This document shows positions 49,401 to 62,600 of a stretch of 64,000 nucleotides of DNA, piece by piece (positions within the stretch are counted from its first letter, which is position 1; every line of letters starts with the position of its first letter). Below the pieces are notes generated by a model. The model had not been told where the DNA came from and searched no databases. It was given only the letters and a program-made list of their open reading frames with translations. The position numbers were made by a program, and so were the translations under genes. The stretch lies in the NCBI RefSeq assembly GCF_010183535.1, contig NC_071332.1:12462001-12526000 (forward strand). Direction: 5' to 3'. This DNA comes from Caenorhabditis remanei (lineage: Eukaryota > Nematoda > Chromadorea > Rhabditida > Rhabditidae).

Positions 49401-52400
49401 CATTTATTCATTGACAATCTGGGTGGGAAGAAGAGAGAAATAGAGCTCTTTGATTTTCGAATTCTCTTGTTATTTTTTGATTCACTTTTTGTTGGATCCA
49501 GGGTCAAGATCCAAATAATAGTGACGAATTCGAATGCCAACCTGTTTCGGAAACAGTTTTTTTTGGAACTTATCAGTTTCAGCTTGGTTTCAAACAGATG
49601 AGAAGTAGAGATTTTCAGATTGAATTCTAGATCCACGTATATATTTTCACTTGGGTCAATTAGAAGAATTGAAACTGATAAGAAACTGTCTACGTTTCTC
49701 TATTTATTTCATTATCAGTTGTTCAGTTAAACCACTTTTGATAACCCTATTAGCATTCTTTCTCCAAAAATTGAAACTTTAAAAGCCAACCGACAGAAAT
49801 CAAGAAATGTAATTTTGTACATGAACCCGGATCTTCTTTATTTTTGATAAACTAACGCCCTCTATCCTTTCTCTTTTTTCGGTTTTCTTTTCGAGTTGAA
49901 ACTCAATCAAAATCCGACAATGCAATTCAAAAAGGTTAGACTCTTCAGATGTGTCGAGTTTTTTTCTCCGAAGAACGCTTAGGAGCCCTCTTTGACATAT
50001 TCAAGATAAAAAAGACTAGAAAGACCAAGAATACGGCTTTGTACCGGATGTAAAGATGTCAGCATGATACGTTTTGAGAATCCAAGATTATATACGTTTT
50101 GATGTCACGTTCACAGAATCAAACATTTCTGACTTTCTCTCCGTTTTCATAAATGAATAATCCGCAGTTGAAAACTTGACTCTTGGCTGAAACTCACCGA
50201 AACTGATTTCATATTCTCTAAAAACATGTTAGTTACCCGTTCACTGAATAAAACCTTGATTCTGATATTCTATGCACCCAAATTCTACAAAACATGTTTT
50301 CTTGATCCGTCTCATTGGTTGGCTGCTCAGAAGATCTCAAGAAGTTTTACGGTACACTAGTTTTGACTCATTATCTCTGATGTCCTGTGATTAAACTCGT
50401 TGTCTGGGCACATATCTTGCGATTTACTTTTTGTAATTGGTCAGATCATGTGCTTTATTTTTCGTTGGTTTCAAAAACGAGTAGAGACCTAAAATTTCTG
50501 AAAGACTGTTCAACACTAGTTTGCAACAATTCTGCTCAAGTTTCAACGAAAAGTAATTACTTGAGACAAGAAAAAAACTATAATTAGACACCCCAACTTG
50601 TATTTATTTTTAATCCAACCAACTCTGTTCTTCTTCTTCTTTTTCTCTTCTTTTCTTCAATTCTCAACTTTTATTCACAACGGAACACGCGTGTTTTTGT
50701 GTTCCGACACCACTTCCGAGGGCCTTCGTCCCTCGCTCCCGTTTGACGCATTCCAGCATCCTCATCACTTGAGTATTGTCCCATTTTCAGATTTTTCTCC
50801 CAATTTCTAGCCTAGAAGAGGGATCAGAGTTTCGGGTACATGTTTACCTCCTTTCACTTCATTGAGTTGATCAGGTTATAGCCGAGTTTGTTCAAGCCAC
50901 AAGGTCTTATATATCAACATCATCTTGGATCTACTCCTTTTTTGGATAATTCCTAGTAAAAAGCGAAAAAAGGCAATACATAATAAGTTTTACTCACAGA
51001 CATGTCTTATATATCTATTTCCGAATATAGGAGGTCCCTCTAAGTGCCCAATTCCATACTTCTGACACGAGTTTTCTGCTTCTTTCTAGGTCAAACATTT
51101 TGCCACCATTTCGTTTTGCCTTTCAATAATTCATACATTTGTGCATAGTTGGAAAAAAGTTCGAAACACTTTCCTCTTCTTCCATTTTACGCTTCCCCTT
51201 TTTTTGGTCCATTAGACGGAGCATCTAGATCTTCTAACCTTCTGATGCCTCCACATAATAGCTCAGTTTATAAAAAGAAAGTCAAAAACAGCTGTGACTA
51301 CTTTTAATTTAGACAATTTTAGTCTGGTCAGATAATAATACCGTAGTCCAAAACAGGAAACAAAAAGTGACCAGAGACGTCATATTTTCTGAAAAAAAGA
51401 AACACCTCATTATGTCTTTCCTCTCTCGATTTTTTCATGAATTTCATTAGTGAACGTTTTTAGATTATTTGATCTTCGCATTCATCTGAATCATGAATAA
51501 ATTCAAAACTGAAAGTTCATAATCCCACTATTATCTACTTTCCCAGTCTTTCAGTTCTCACTTTTTCATAGATCCGTGGGAATTAGAAGTTTGACGTACT
51601 TCGACTTTTTCCTCCAAACCTATCAATCTTCTCTAAACTATGAAATTCTGAATTCAGACGTACAAGGGTTAACTTTAACTTCCCGTAGTTTTTTTTGGAT
51701 CTAATTTTCGTTCATTCAGCTCAAAGTTTCATATCTTCTACTATACACCACAAATGACTGAAAATTGCAAGTTGACTCTCTTCCTCCTATTCAATTAATC
51801 GTCTTTTATGAAAAAAAAAGTTCAGAAATATACTTCCTGAATAGAATAGTTGATAGAAACTAATGATTCGTTCCTTCTCGGTCTTCATGGGAACTTTGGA
51901 AAAAATAAATATGAAAAGCTCGGATTAGGGAACATCCTTTTCAGGGAAATTGCGTAAATAATAATAAGACCGGCTTTTGGGGTTCAAATCGGAGAAATCT
52001 ATATCAGAATTTTTTGATTTCTTATGAAATCAGTTCGTCGTGAAATCATTCGAAAGAATTTTTCTTACTGACGGTTTTGATCGTGTATGGAAACTAGCTG
52101 AACAGAACAGTCAACGTTCTGTAGGCCAGAATGTTCTTCTGCTGTTTCATTTCGAATAATTTTCAAGCGTGAGTGATTCTAACTTGCCAGAAAGCTTAGC
52201 TGGACTGATACCTTACAAAAAGAGGTTTAGATCAAGAACAAGCTTTACATTTTTGTTCTTGAGATTACTTCTCATTTAAAAAAAAAACGAAAGGTTTGCC
52301 TAAGATCATTGAGCCTAATCCTGAAGGTTCTATGACTCAGTTTGTCTGATTTCTGAGGGTCCACCTCCTCTCTTCTCCTCCTGAATAAACAAAACCATGG

Positions 52401-53083
52401 GTCTCCAGTACCTAAGAGTTTCCATAAGCTTTTACTTGTGAATATGCACTACTTTGTCACTTCGAAAGCTCATAACTCAACTTACGTCTTCTTCTTCTTT
52501 GCTCTTTGGAGATTAGTTCTTTACCAACCAGTGTTTCTTGTTTCTTGTTTGAATTCAGAAAGAGCCAAACATTTCGAGAAATCAAGAACCTGTTTCTCTC
52601 GATTGGAGCGGCAAGGAGAGAAAATGAATGCGATTATTGTGGTAATCAGCTTTATAAATTCAATTGATAAGACACATGATAACATTTTGGTTGGTGCCTG
52701 GCAGCATGTTATGTGACACTCCGGTCACTCAGCTCTATTATTTTTGTTTAGGCTGCTGAATTCTGTTTCCTTTATCTGACCTTGAAATCTTTTCTTATTT
52801 CAAAAAGTGCACTCCGCTTTTCCTGGACCCGCTTCTCCTTCCCTGTTACTCACGTGTTTTTATCCATTCAAAAAACGGAATTCGAATTCTTTAATTATGG
52901 TTCACTGACCACCTTCACAGGGGAGGAACGCCCACTTTCAGACACCCCAGAAGACAAACAATCGAACTTTCCCTCGTCTCCTCTCGACTCAAAATTCCTT
53001 TTTTCGTGTTCGTTCCTTTTTTTTTGTCGTGAATTCTGAACATTCAAAATTCTGAAATTCCATCTGAAACTCGATTCTTTCAG
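43482..53083. other. Long pyrimidine-rich non-coding stretch
   Basis: Composition flips: from about 43.5 to 53 kb the plus strand is rich in T and C (TTCTTC, TTTTCTC, CTCCC words). No frame here joins through good splice sites. It is the upstream region, or a long 5' UTR intron, of the GPCR gene at 53.1 kb. No repeat array or RNA gene recognised. Confidence 0.45.
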
Positions 53084-53085
53084 AA

Positions 53086-56000
53086 ATGTCAGCAAATTTC
53101 TCGCATCTATGTCTAACAGACGAACAACAACGGATGTCGGGTACAACTTTGGAGTACAATTTACAGAGGTTTGTTTCTTTTTCAAAATAAAATATCTATT
53201 TCCGGTCTGACAGGGAGGCCACCTGAAAACTTTTCTATAGAGGCCCATCCTGGTTTCATTCAAATTTCATCAAAATAGGCTTATTGCAAGTCTTATTCAT
53301 GAACGTCAGTTTTAAACCGGAAGTGTTTTTCTCTGACGTTTTGATCCCTCTCTGACTTACGATTGAGAAATTTCAAAACGACACTTGGCAAGCCACATGG
53401 TTTTGATCAGGCGTACCCTGAAATAATCCACACTAGAATGATACAGTGCATCTGTGAAATACTTGAATCTATTAACATTTTCAGATACTTCTACCCGGCA
53501 CTTGCAATATTCGGAATTCTAGGAAATGTACTCAATTTAACAGTTCTATTGAATCGAAGTATGCGAAGTCGAGCGAACTCATTTCTAGCAGTTCTGGCGT
53601 TTGCTGATATCATCTTTCTGTTTCTTCTTTTCCCGAATATACTGGCGAACTACTCGTTTTTCACATTTAATTGGTACTTTCGGTGGTTTTACTTGCACTC
53701 AAAGGTAGGTTATGAATACTTGAAATGAATGGAATAAAGGGAGGATCAGATTTCTTGGAAATGAGGGAATGGTAGTTCACAGATCAGACTACAACATAGG
53801 CTCTAAATTTAAGAAACTTTCGAATTACGGATTTTGTCACATTAAACCTTCCTGAGAACGTACCACATCATTTTTTCTCTTCATTTTGCAAAAATAAGAA
53901 ACAAAGTTTCTTTTGAATTCGATAAACAATTTCTAATGAAATTCTCTCAAAAAGTGAAATGACAAAGATCATTTTCATTTCAGGTTCACTTGATATCCTT
54001 AGCCAACTGGTGTTCTTCGGTGGCTCATTGGTGCGTGATTGCAGTCTGTGCTGACCGACTTCTAGGTATTCAGAATCCGTTGTACGCACGTGCCACATGG
54101 AGATGGTACGTCTACTCGTCAGAAGTACATCTAAAAGTTCTTCTTCCCTTTTCAGGTGGAAACTTCCTCTTGTCACCACAGTCATCGTATTCACATGCGG
54201 TCTTCTGACGTGTTATCAGCACTTTGAATACTTCTGTCTGGTTCGATCTTACTGTAGAGAAACTCAACTCTATTCAAGGTGTCTACCAGTAAATGCCGAG
54301 TAAGTATGAGTCATTTAACATTTTTGCATCTGATGAAAACCCAGCACTGCCACTTCACGCCAAATAAACAACATTTAGGAAATTTGGAGCGGTGCCGGGT
54401 GTCAAAAACATGAGAGAAAAGGAAAGAGAGAAAGCTTCTTTTGACTTTCAAATTCAGAAATGACTAACGTTTGAAACCAGGAACATTTAAGAGCAAGTGA
54501 CTGGGTTATTGTAATAGAGATTAGAATGCGCATACGAATTTTCTAGGTTATTGAGTCACTAGTCGGAAGGGTTATGGCTTGATCTAGTTGTGTTTTGGAC
54601 ATAAAGATATCCGGGCATTCCAATGTTGTGATAATGAACTGTCTGGAATCATCAGGCGCCTGAAATTATAGCCTTGAAAAAACAATAAGGGTCATCGAAT
54701 TCATTCAGAGAACACACAAAATGAAAATACATTTAAAGACCCATCTTTGAAATATGAAGACTCTTTTCCCATAAAACAAACAATTCACTCTTTTCAGAAA
54801 ATGGTTTGGTCACCGCCCGAATCCGTTCTCTGATCGATATCAGAGCTTCATCGCCATGTGCAAACTGGCTCATATTTTTCTGATGATAATCCTGCCGATC
54901 ATCCTTCTTTTGTTCCTGAACTTGACACTGCTTTGGGCTTTACGAAAACGTCAGAAGCATTTGTCGATTGGAAAGGATTTCAATGCGGACAGGTAGATCA
55001 AATTTCAGTTTAATCTTTAAGTAATTTATATTTGTAGGCGTCAAAATGACGTTCACATGCAGAAAACGGAACATCGAGTGACATTGACTGTAACGTTTAT
55101 TGTTACTATGTTCACATTGACCAATGGACCATCTGCACTCGTGCATCTAGTCATGTATGCTACCCACGAGGAATTGTATGACCTGACAATGATATCTAGG
55201 TATCGTTGATTCTTGATCTTGATCCAACATTTATCTGCAAACTTTGAAAAACTAATTCTTGTTTTTCAGCACACTTGTTATCTGCGGAAAAGCTTCTAAC
55301 TTCATTCTCTTCTGCCTCGGATCCAAACACTTCAGACTGCGTCTTCTTAAACTAACACGCAAGAAAATCAACAGAAAAATCGGTAAGTTCAAGAAGAAAA
55401 GTCTTAAAAGTACTATCGCTTCTACCACAATTCTCTTAGTGCTCCATAAGAATTCGTACCTCTACAAACCGAAGGGAACATCATTCTCAAGACTAGGATA
55501 AGGGTATATTGTCTACCACACATCACACGAACATATCAGTAGGTTTCTGTGTGACATTATCTCACCCGAATTGATTGTTTTCGTCACGATTTGAATTTTG
55601 AGTTCTCATCACCTAACCCCCCGCTGTGCTAGTTTTCACATCCTTTGTTCATATTTTTCTGATTGTAACTGGATTCTTTGATATCCAATTCAGGCCGAGT
55701 GATTACACTTCACGAGAATCTTTCCACCTTATTCACCGTTATTCGACACTGGCGATATTCTGGATCACGAAACGGTTCGCCCCCATTTTATAGCACTGAA
55801 ACCCCCTAACACTTGCACAAAACGCCGGGCCGTGATCTACTACAACACGCTTTGCACTGCATTCTTTTTGCAGTTTTTTGCATTTTCACTAACTCACCCA
55901 AACACTTTTTCCCTTGAACCTTTTCCTTTCCAACTCATTCACTTTACTCCCTCTTGTGATTTACTCTTTTTCTATACCTACTGATTTCTGTGAAATGTGA

Positions 56001-56594
56001 AATCGCTCGTCGAGCACACTTTCTTTCCAATCACACCCAAAGCTTGAAGTATTGAAACGTTGAGAAATGCAATCACGCTCTGATACTAATCAGAGAGTTC
56101 AAGGACAAAAATAAAATAAGAGTCAAAAAGTTGATATATTACGGCAAGACAGTCGAGCATTGTTCTGCAAAACACTGAATAAGAAAAGCCATGCGAATCT
56201 GCACTTTGAACTTCCCTGACTCACAGCTGTTTGATAAAGTGCAAGTCTCACTTGATTGCAAGTCGTATACAGAAGGAATAGTTTACAAACAACTATTAAG
56301 ATTCACTGATTATTATTTGAGCGTGTTTGCATGTCACAACCTGAATCGAACTGTCATCCCATCTGTTCTATCTATTCCCCCACAATTTCTCTGTTTCCAG
56401 ACTCCATCACCGGTTCACTGGTTCATACAACGAAACTCAGCACGGCTTCATCTCGACGAACCTCAATGCCAGTTCAAGAAAAGAAAAGATCATCATCATG
56501 TGCCCCTCTTGTTGCCAAGAATAGAGCATTGAGTACAGTCGAAACCATCTATCAACCACTTTTGAATGGAACACATCGAAAAGGAGATCTCTGA
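53086..56594 (+). CDS. Rhodopsin-class GPCR, neuropeptide-receptor-like
   Basis: Eight exons (53086-53168, 53485-53704, 53984-54105, 54156-54299, 54798-54992, 55038-55199, 55270-55382, 56401-56594) give 410 aa. Landmarks: TM1 ILGNVLNLTVL, TM2 FLAVLAFADIIFLF, TM3 end with ADRLLGIQNPL (DRL in place of DRY), TM5 IFLMIILPIILLLFLN, TM6 TFIVTMFTLTNGPSALVH, TM7/helix 8 SNFILFCLGSKHFR where NPxxY is altered. This pattern resembles the FMRFamide-peptide receptor (FRPR) group, so a peptide ligand is likely but not proven. A TTCTTTCAG acceptor stands 2 bases before the ATG, as at trans-spliced or 5'-UTR-spliced starts. The intracellular tail is Ser/Arg-rich. The last intron (1 kb) may hide an alternative exon. 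Confidence 0.85.
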
Positions 56595-56933
56595 AACTTT
56601 CTTTCTCATTGAAACTACGGGTTATTTGAAACTCAATGATCTCTAAACTTTTTATTTGATCTGATTTGCAATTGATTTTTAATCAATAAATGTTTTAATA
56701 AAACAGAAGAAGTCGATTCATGCATTGTTGGGGAGTTGGGATGATAATTGTTATAAGTGGTACCAGTGACAGTTTGAGAATTCGTATATACAGAAGATAA
56801 AGCAACGGAAATGGTTTGGAAGAGGGGATTGATGGGGAAGGAAAAGGCAAAGTGAATCACAGTTTGACATGTTTTGGATAAGAAGTATGAATGAGCACCC
56901 TTGGGGAAAAAGCAAAAAAAGGAGTCTAGAGAA

Positions 56934-59585
56934 CTACAGATTGGTACAGTCTACAAAGTGATCCTTGTCAAACAGACGGCAGAATCTTTCCAGTTTTGGA
57001 CGCATCTTTTCGTTGATCATGCTCATAGCAGACATTCTGAACAAAAGGAGAGTATTAAAATTATCAAGAATTTATTGTTTGTATTTTTGTCTTACCTGAC
57101 AACAAAATTATTGCATCCATCTCTAGTAATCTGCCATCTCCAATCTACATCAATTTTCAACGGGGCGAAGGCTTCCACTTGAGTCTTCCTACTGTCGTAA
57201 CCAGTAAGACCAAGACGCAACTGTTGTGTTTTCTGGAATTTAAACGGTTTTTACAGGATTTCAGCCCGTTCAACTCACATTCAACTGTCCTGGAACCTGT
57301 ACGTAAGTGAATGCATTCCTCCAAACTGGCATTTCTGTCCAGTTTTGAGCCTTTGTGGCGTAATCTACATTAGTTCCTCCACTACAATCTCCATATGCGG
57401 AACATGTTGATAAATGCCATCTGATGGCTACTTTATCCCAATGTTTACATCTCAAAACTTCATTTCCTTTCCAAGAATATGTCCGACTTCCGATCAACTC
57501 CCAGTCGTTTATCTGAAATTATAAGAGAAATTAACTTTTCCATCAGATGGTTCTTTTTCGATTCAAGTTTATCTAGATGTCACATGTTTTGTTTCTATCT
57601 CTGATTTTTTATTTTTTTTGCCAATATCCTTCATCCCGCATCCTGCTTCTTCGCTCCGAAAGCACACGATGCCATGATGTAATGGCACATCTCGAATGTC
57701 TGCGTCTCTTCTGGTTACCCCACTATTTTCTTTTCGAGAAGTCAGTGAGAAGTTAGGATTGTGTAATACAACTGAAGAAACTGCTCTTCTTTCGTTTCCT
57801 TCACTCTCACTTTCTTCTTCTCCACTCGAAAAACGTTTTGTTGATTTGTTGTCAGTGTTACTGACCAGGATTCTTTTATCATTTTTAATGAAATTCCTTG
57901 AAGTTTTCTCATTTTTATTTTTCAATTTCAGCAGAGGAATCTTTTCTGCGTTCAGATCACTTAGCTGAGGACATTATTTTATTGAACATATCACGTTTAT
58001 CTTGGGTTCCGTCTGAAACACGCCCAAACCTTATCCACATTTTCACATTTTCTTCTAATTCCTTTTCTATGCAAATGCGCTCCGTTGAATTGATCATCTT
58101 CGGACTGCTCAAGAACTCTATTATAGGCTGATGTCAGTTCAACAGAGCGCATTTGCATATCCTACTCGTTCACCAACTCAACCCTGTAAGTTCCAGATGT
58201 CTGAATATCTTGGATGGAGAAACCGAAAGCCGGGGCCTGGAAGAGACCGCTCGTCAGACTTTGACCGAGACGTTATTCCTGGTGGAGCACATACAAAAAG
58301 TTACGAAAGCTACGTCAGGAACATTTTCCATCCGACGAATCGTCTGAAGCCAAGAGTTAGTTTTTTTAAAACTTCGATTGGTTTTGAGTTGATACGGAAA
58401 TTTTCAAATCTTATAACTCTAGAATCTGACACTGAATTCTAGAGTGAGTCAACTCACTCTCTCAAAGTTGCCCAATAGTATCATGCCTTTTTTAATCCTT
58501 TATTTTAAACTAAAACCCCGAAGTTTCAGGACAAGGAACAACTTGTTCGTGATCACGGACTCTCTGCCACAAGTATTTTAAGAGCTGAACGTGAGTTCGG
58601 AAAGCATGCTCTTGACGAAAAGTACGACAGAGAGCACTTCTTCGAGAAGATGCCTCTTGAGAATCTCTATCAAGAGCTGGGAATCAAAAATCCAGCGGTG
58701 AGTGAAAAATTAAGTGAACAAATTCTAGCAAATGATGTTTCAGTCTACAAACTACCGCAGTTTCCAAGTCTACGAACCAAAGTCTTCGTCAGAATACTTT
58801 GCAGCAACTTATGAAGCTGAACGAGAGAGAAGGAAGAAGGATTTGGATAGAGAGTTAGCTTCATATGATAAGGAAGAGTATGAAGAGTACACTGGAGAGC
58901 CGAAGAAGAACTTGTATTCGTCGTTGTCTAGTTATAGAGCAGTAAGTGTTTCTTCTCCATGAAAAGTTTTTTACAGTTCTGAAATGTTTCGTTTTTTAGC
59001 CATTGAGCAGCTACAAAACTCGTGCAGATGAAGAATATGAGAAGAACAACACAACCACTTTGATCGACTACAAGGATTTCGCCAGGTAGTTCATACTTAT
59101 TGATAAGAACTCTAGGAGCTTCAACTCTGAATCAGTTTCTAAAACTCTTTCAACACTCCAAAACAATATTTCATTCCAGCTCTCCACTGTCTCCATATCT
59201 CTACCAATCCCACCCATACGTCCGCAGCCAGGACTCCAGAATCATCGGATCCAATTTCGTGCAACTAACTTCCCGCCCGAAAGATAAGTTCCTCTCGAAA
59301 ATTGACGAAACTCTGGCCATGGTCCGTGATATGCCAAGATATTAGGATGAAGACCTCCCGTCTATCTTTCATATTCTGATTCTTATTTTTTGTACTTCTT
59401 CTTTTTTCTTTGCTTTTATTTCCGGTGTGTCTACTCAAACATTTGTATACAAAGTGAATATTTTGAGATTTGAATTATTTTACAATCTGAAAACTCACCT
59501 CTAGATGATTCTGCCACGTGGCAATAGGTAACAACAGGAAAAAGACAATGGCAATATGGTTGAGAACAGTCCAACGTGGCATCAT
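56934..59585 (-). CDS. Secreted Cys-containing protein, host of a nested gene
   Basis: Exons 59499-59585, 57279-57512, 57096-57232 and 56934-57036 join in phase to 186 aa. Exon 1 is a signal peptide (MMPRWTVLNHIAIVFFLLLP). The body reads INDWELIGSRTYSWKGNEVL, WHLSTCSAYGDCSGG, WTEMPVWRNAFTYVQVPG, QITRDGCNNFVV and ends FVDCTNL; the family is not recognised. The 2 kb first intron contains the whole plus-strand gene 58131-59345. An alternative start at 58097 with exons 57926-58097 (approximate) and about 57585-57925 also joins in phase (through TKH to INDWEL), giving an unsecreted N-terminus. Even spacing of Cys and the signal peptide favour the secreted form; both could be real as alternative promoters. 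Confidence 0.6.
58068..58159. repeat. 22-bp inverted repeat at the nested gene start
   Basis: TATGCA-AATGCGCTCCGTTGAA (hyphen added) at 58068-58089 is the reverse complement of 58138-58159 with one mismatch; the spacer is 48 bases. The right arm encodes codons 3-10 of the plus-strand gene that starts at 58131. Confidence 0.85.
58131..59345 (+). CDS. Charged protein of unknown function, nested gene
   Basis: Exons 58131-58355, 58530-58697, 58744-58941, 59000-59085 and 59180-59345 give 280 aa. It starts MSVQQSAFAYPTRSPTQP and contains YLGWRNRKPGPGRDRSSDF, LVRDHGLSATSILRAEREFG, EKMPLENLYQELGIKNPA, a Lys/Glu-rich helix (AERERRKKDLDREL) and Tyr/Ser-rich segments (YSSLSSYRA, SSPLSPYLYQSHPYV), ending RDMPRY. 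There is no signal peptide, membrane segment or known domain; the make-up suggests a cytosolic, possibly cytoskeletal, protein. Splice sites are canonical and the frame is clean throughout, so it is a real gene. It lies within an intron of the minus-strand secreted gene. Confidence 0.88.
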
Positions 59586-59673
59586 GGCATATCGAGAGAA
59601 GCGGAATTCTGCTGAAAATTGAAAAATTCATAGATGATGGATAAGGAAAGAAGCTAATGCGAATCAAGTGAAG

Positions 59674-59681
59674 ATATATAT
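59674..59681 (-). promoter_or_regulatory. TATA-like box of the minus-strand secreted gene
   Basis: TATATAT on the minus strand lies about 90 bases before the ATG at 59585. Between them an ATTTTCAG acceptor (about 59616) suggests a trans-spliced or spliced leader. This supports a start for the secreted gene beyond the nested gene. Confidence 0.4.
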
Positions 59682-59685
59682 TCAA

Positions 59686-62600
59686 TAGAGAATGGCACGC
59701 AAACTGACAGCCGGGTACGGGGGTAATAAGTCATTGCGTCGGGAGGCACATGCATACTTTTTTTTGACATGCATCCATTTTTCATGCCCCCACGTAAAGG
59801 GGAAAATAGGAAAAAAGGGGAAAACGAGAGGACGAGAAATGGAGAAGAAGTAACCTACAGGAGGACAACATGACGATGACAGACAATAATTATTTGTGAG
59901 GAATGAATGTGTAGAAAAAGAAAAAATGAAGGAGAGGATTCTGAAGTGGCTGGTCAATTGAGGTAATTGGGGGCAGTCCGGACTGTATTTGAGAACTGAG
60001 GAATTGGGAGGAATTTGGATTTGAGAACTGAGGAACAAAGGATAGTCATTTTGAAATTCAGAGACTACGATTTTTGGAATTTGTATATTTTTATCTGTAT
60101 CTTCTACAACAAGCTTACTCATACTATAATGCATTTTCAAGGTTCTGATTAAAAGAGACTACGACAGAACTTCCGATAGGAAAATACAGTTCTCACAATT
60201 TCTGCCTTCCGAACCGACATCGAGCTAAGTCTCTGAAGCTTCTCAGAAACCACCGAGACGTTCAGAAAGAGAAAGTAAGATCGAACAGTCGGAAGGTGAA
60301 AAAAAGAGAAATTGTTTCGAAATCCAGAAATTGTTAAGCGTGGAAGAGGAGTGAGAATCAATCGATGTTGTTTGCACAATGGCCAACACCGCACAGACGC
60401 CGAGTTTTTGCGCTTTTAACAGTTTCGGTCGGCCGCCTTGCGTACACTCATATCAACAAAAAAGAGGAGAAGAAGAAGAGAAAAAGAAGACAAGTTATTG
60501 TACACAAAAGTATAAATTGGAAAACAGTATGGGAAGCGGATGTATGTTTTGGTGAGTAGTGGTAAGAAAATAAATAATTGTATAAGTTATACTGAATTTT
60601 GAAAAGTTTGTACATGACTTCTGAAGCTCTTTTTCTCAGAAAAACTTTTAGGACAGCATGTTTAATTTTTCCATCGGAACTGTCTTCTGAAACTAACCAA
60701 AGCTGAATGCTTATAAACCACTGATATGCCTCAACTTTCAATGATCAAAATGAAATTTCCAGAAATGTATTCTCAAAAACGGGCTGGAGACATTCAAAAG
60801 ATTATTCTAAAGATCTTTCAAAAATCACTTCAAATTTTCCACAAGAACGAAACCTTTATTGAATACCAAAGCAAGGAAACTTCAAGGAAGTATCAATTAC
60901 CACCGAAAAAGTAAAGTTTTTTGAAACATCTCTTATGTTGTCAGATGGAGTTAGTGCCAGTGAGACTAATCAGATTAAAGGCGAAACGAATCAGTCGTAC
61001 GAGATTGACTAGAAATGGGGGATAGGGAGAATAAGGAGAAGGAAATTGAAAGAAGAAGAAGGAGATGTAGAAGAAGACGTTTGAAATGGCACGCCTGTTA
61101 TCAGAATGTATCAGAATACGTGTTCAGAAGAACCCTCCTCCTTCCGTTCGAAAGCGAAAGCGTCAGGAAGTGGTTTCGAAAGAGGGGATTATCTCTCGAC
61201 CCAATTAACATTCGGATACATAAAATGTTGATATCAAAAGTCGAATATAAGATTTAGAGGGGATTCTGCGGTAATTTATTGCCTGCATGTCAGATTTATT
61301 ATGTGTGAGGTTTTGACATTGGTAGACGGTGTCGGTGGAGAGAAGAAGAAGAAGAAATGCGACATCTGATGACCTGGGGGAGAAGAAAAAGAAGACGATT
61401 GATTGATTAGCTGAAGGCTTTCACGCCAATCGTGACGATTTTGTCGGATAGAGACATAATTGATAGCTGAGAGAAAAAACTTGAGAAATGGCCCGATATA
61501 GAATGAAGATCATAAAAAAGTATTCAAAAACAACGGATGAATTGATATGTGTTACCGTAATCAACAGAGAATAAGGGTTATGATAATGGAAAATATCTCT
61601 AACAACGACACAATTTTTCAATTTTGAGATCTGTTAGCTGTGAACATTAGAGCTTATTGGACCAAGTAGTCTGCTAGATAGTCATGCTGGTCTGGGAAAC
61701 TCGAAACTCTTTCAAATTACAAAATTTTGAAAAGCGGGGAAAGCTAGATGAGCCGGCCGGTAAACTGCTACAGATATGGAGCAAAAAGAAGAAATTTTCC
61801 TGGAATTTTCCGCGGGGTGAAGAGAAATGGAGAAAAGGGAAAAAAGGGAAGAAATGTTCGAACAACATTGTGAATTATTCAGTGAGAATTCGAAAGAAAC
61901 AAATGAAGCGGCATGGCTTCTCCCCCGAAGCAAGAAGAAAAAAAGAAAACGGAGAGAGTCGGGAATTTAATTGAGAGCCTGAAGAAGACAAAAAAATGAA
62001 TGGGCGGGGTGAAATGGAGGAAGAAAAAGGAGTAAAAGAAGAAGATGTCCGGTGATAGGATTGACCGAACAGTGGTGGTTTAGATTTGGAAGGGTTCAGA
62101 AATGTTGGTGAGAGAGATGAAAAATTGGAGATTATTTAGTCATGGAATATAAGAGAACCTGACATATGAAAAATTCGAATCTGGGAGTTAAAAATGCTTT
62201 TTTTAGTTTCTGATTGGAATCTTCTAAAAACCAAAGAAGAAAACTGACGAAAACTGATTTTTGGAAGTCCTAATCTCTCAATCTGGCTCAAAAAGGCAAT
62301 AAGATTAATATCAGTTTCCTCGTTCAAAAAGCTTTCAATTGTATTAAAAATGTTGAATTGGTTTTGAGATTTGTAAAAAGTTCCGAAAGAAAGCATAAGT
62401 GTGAGAAATCAGAAAGTTTTCAAAAGCCAAGGACCTCCTCGGTCTGCTAATGGAACTTTGGGAAAGTAGCTTAAAGAACTTCAGACATTACTCAAGACTT
62501 CAGAAACTTACTTTTGGATGACGTTTTGAGTTTGTTCATAGTTAAAACCTTCTATAAAATTACATTTCATTTTGAAAAGATTTTTGAAGAACTCCATACA

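Noticed and set aside
40903..54380. CACGCCAAATAAACA present near 40905 and 54357
   Set aside because: A 15-base match in 64 kb of AT-rich DNA is near chance and the flanks do not match.
60726..60914. 62-codon AT-rich frame with its own ATG
   Set aside because: Low-complexity Lys/Ile-rich product without promoter or splice evidence.
61015..61257. 80-codon frame starting with a Lys/Arg-rich run
   Set aside because: The N-terminal run only reflects the local purine-rich repeats; no exon partners or known motif.
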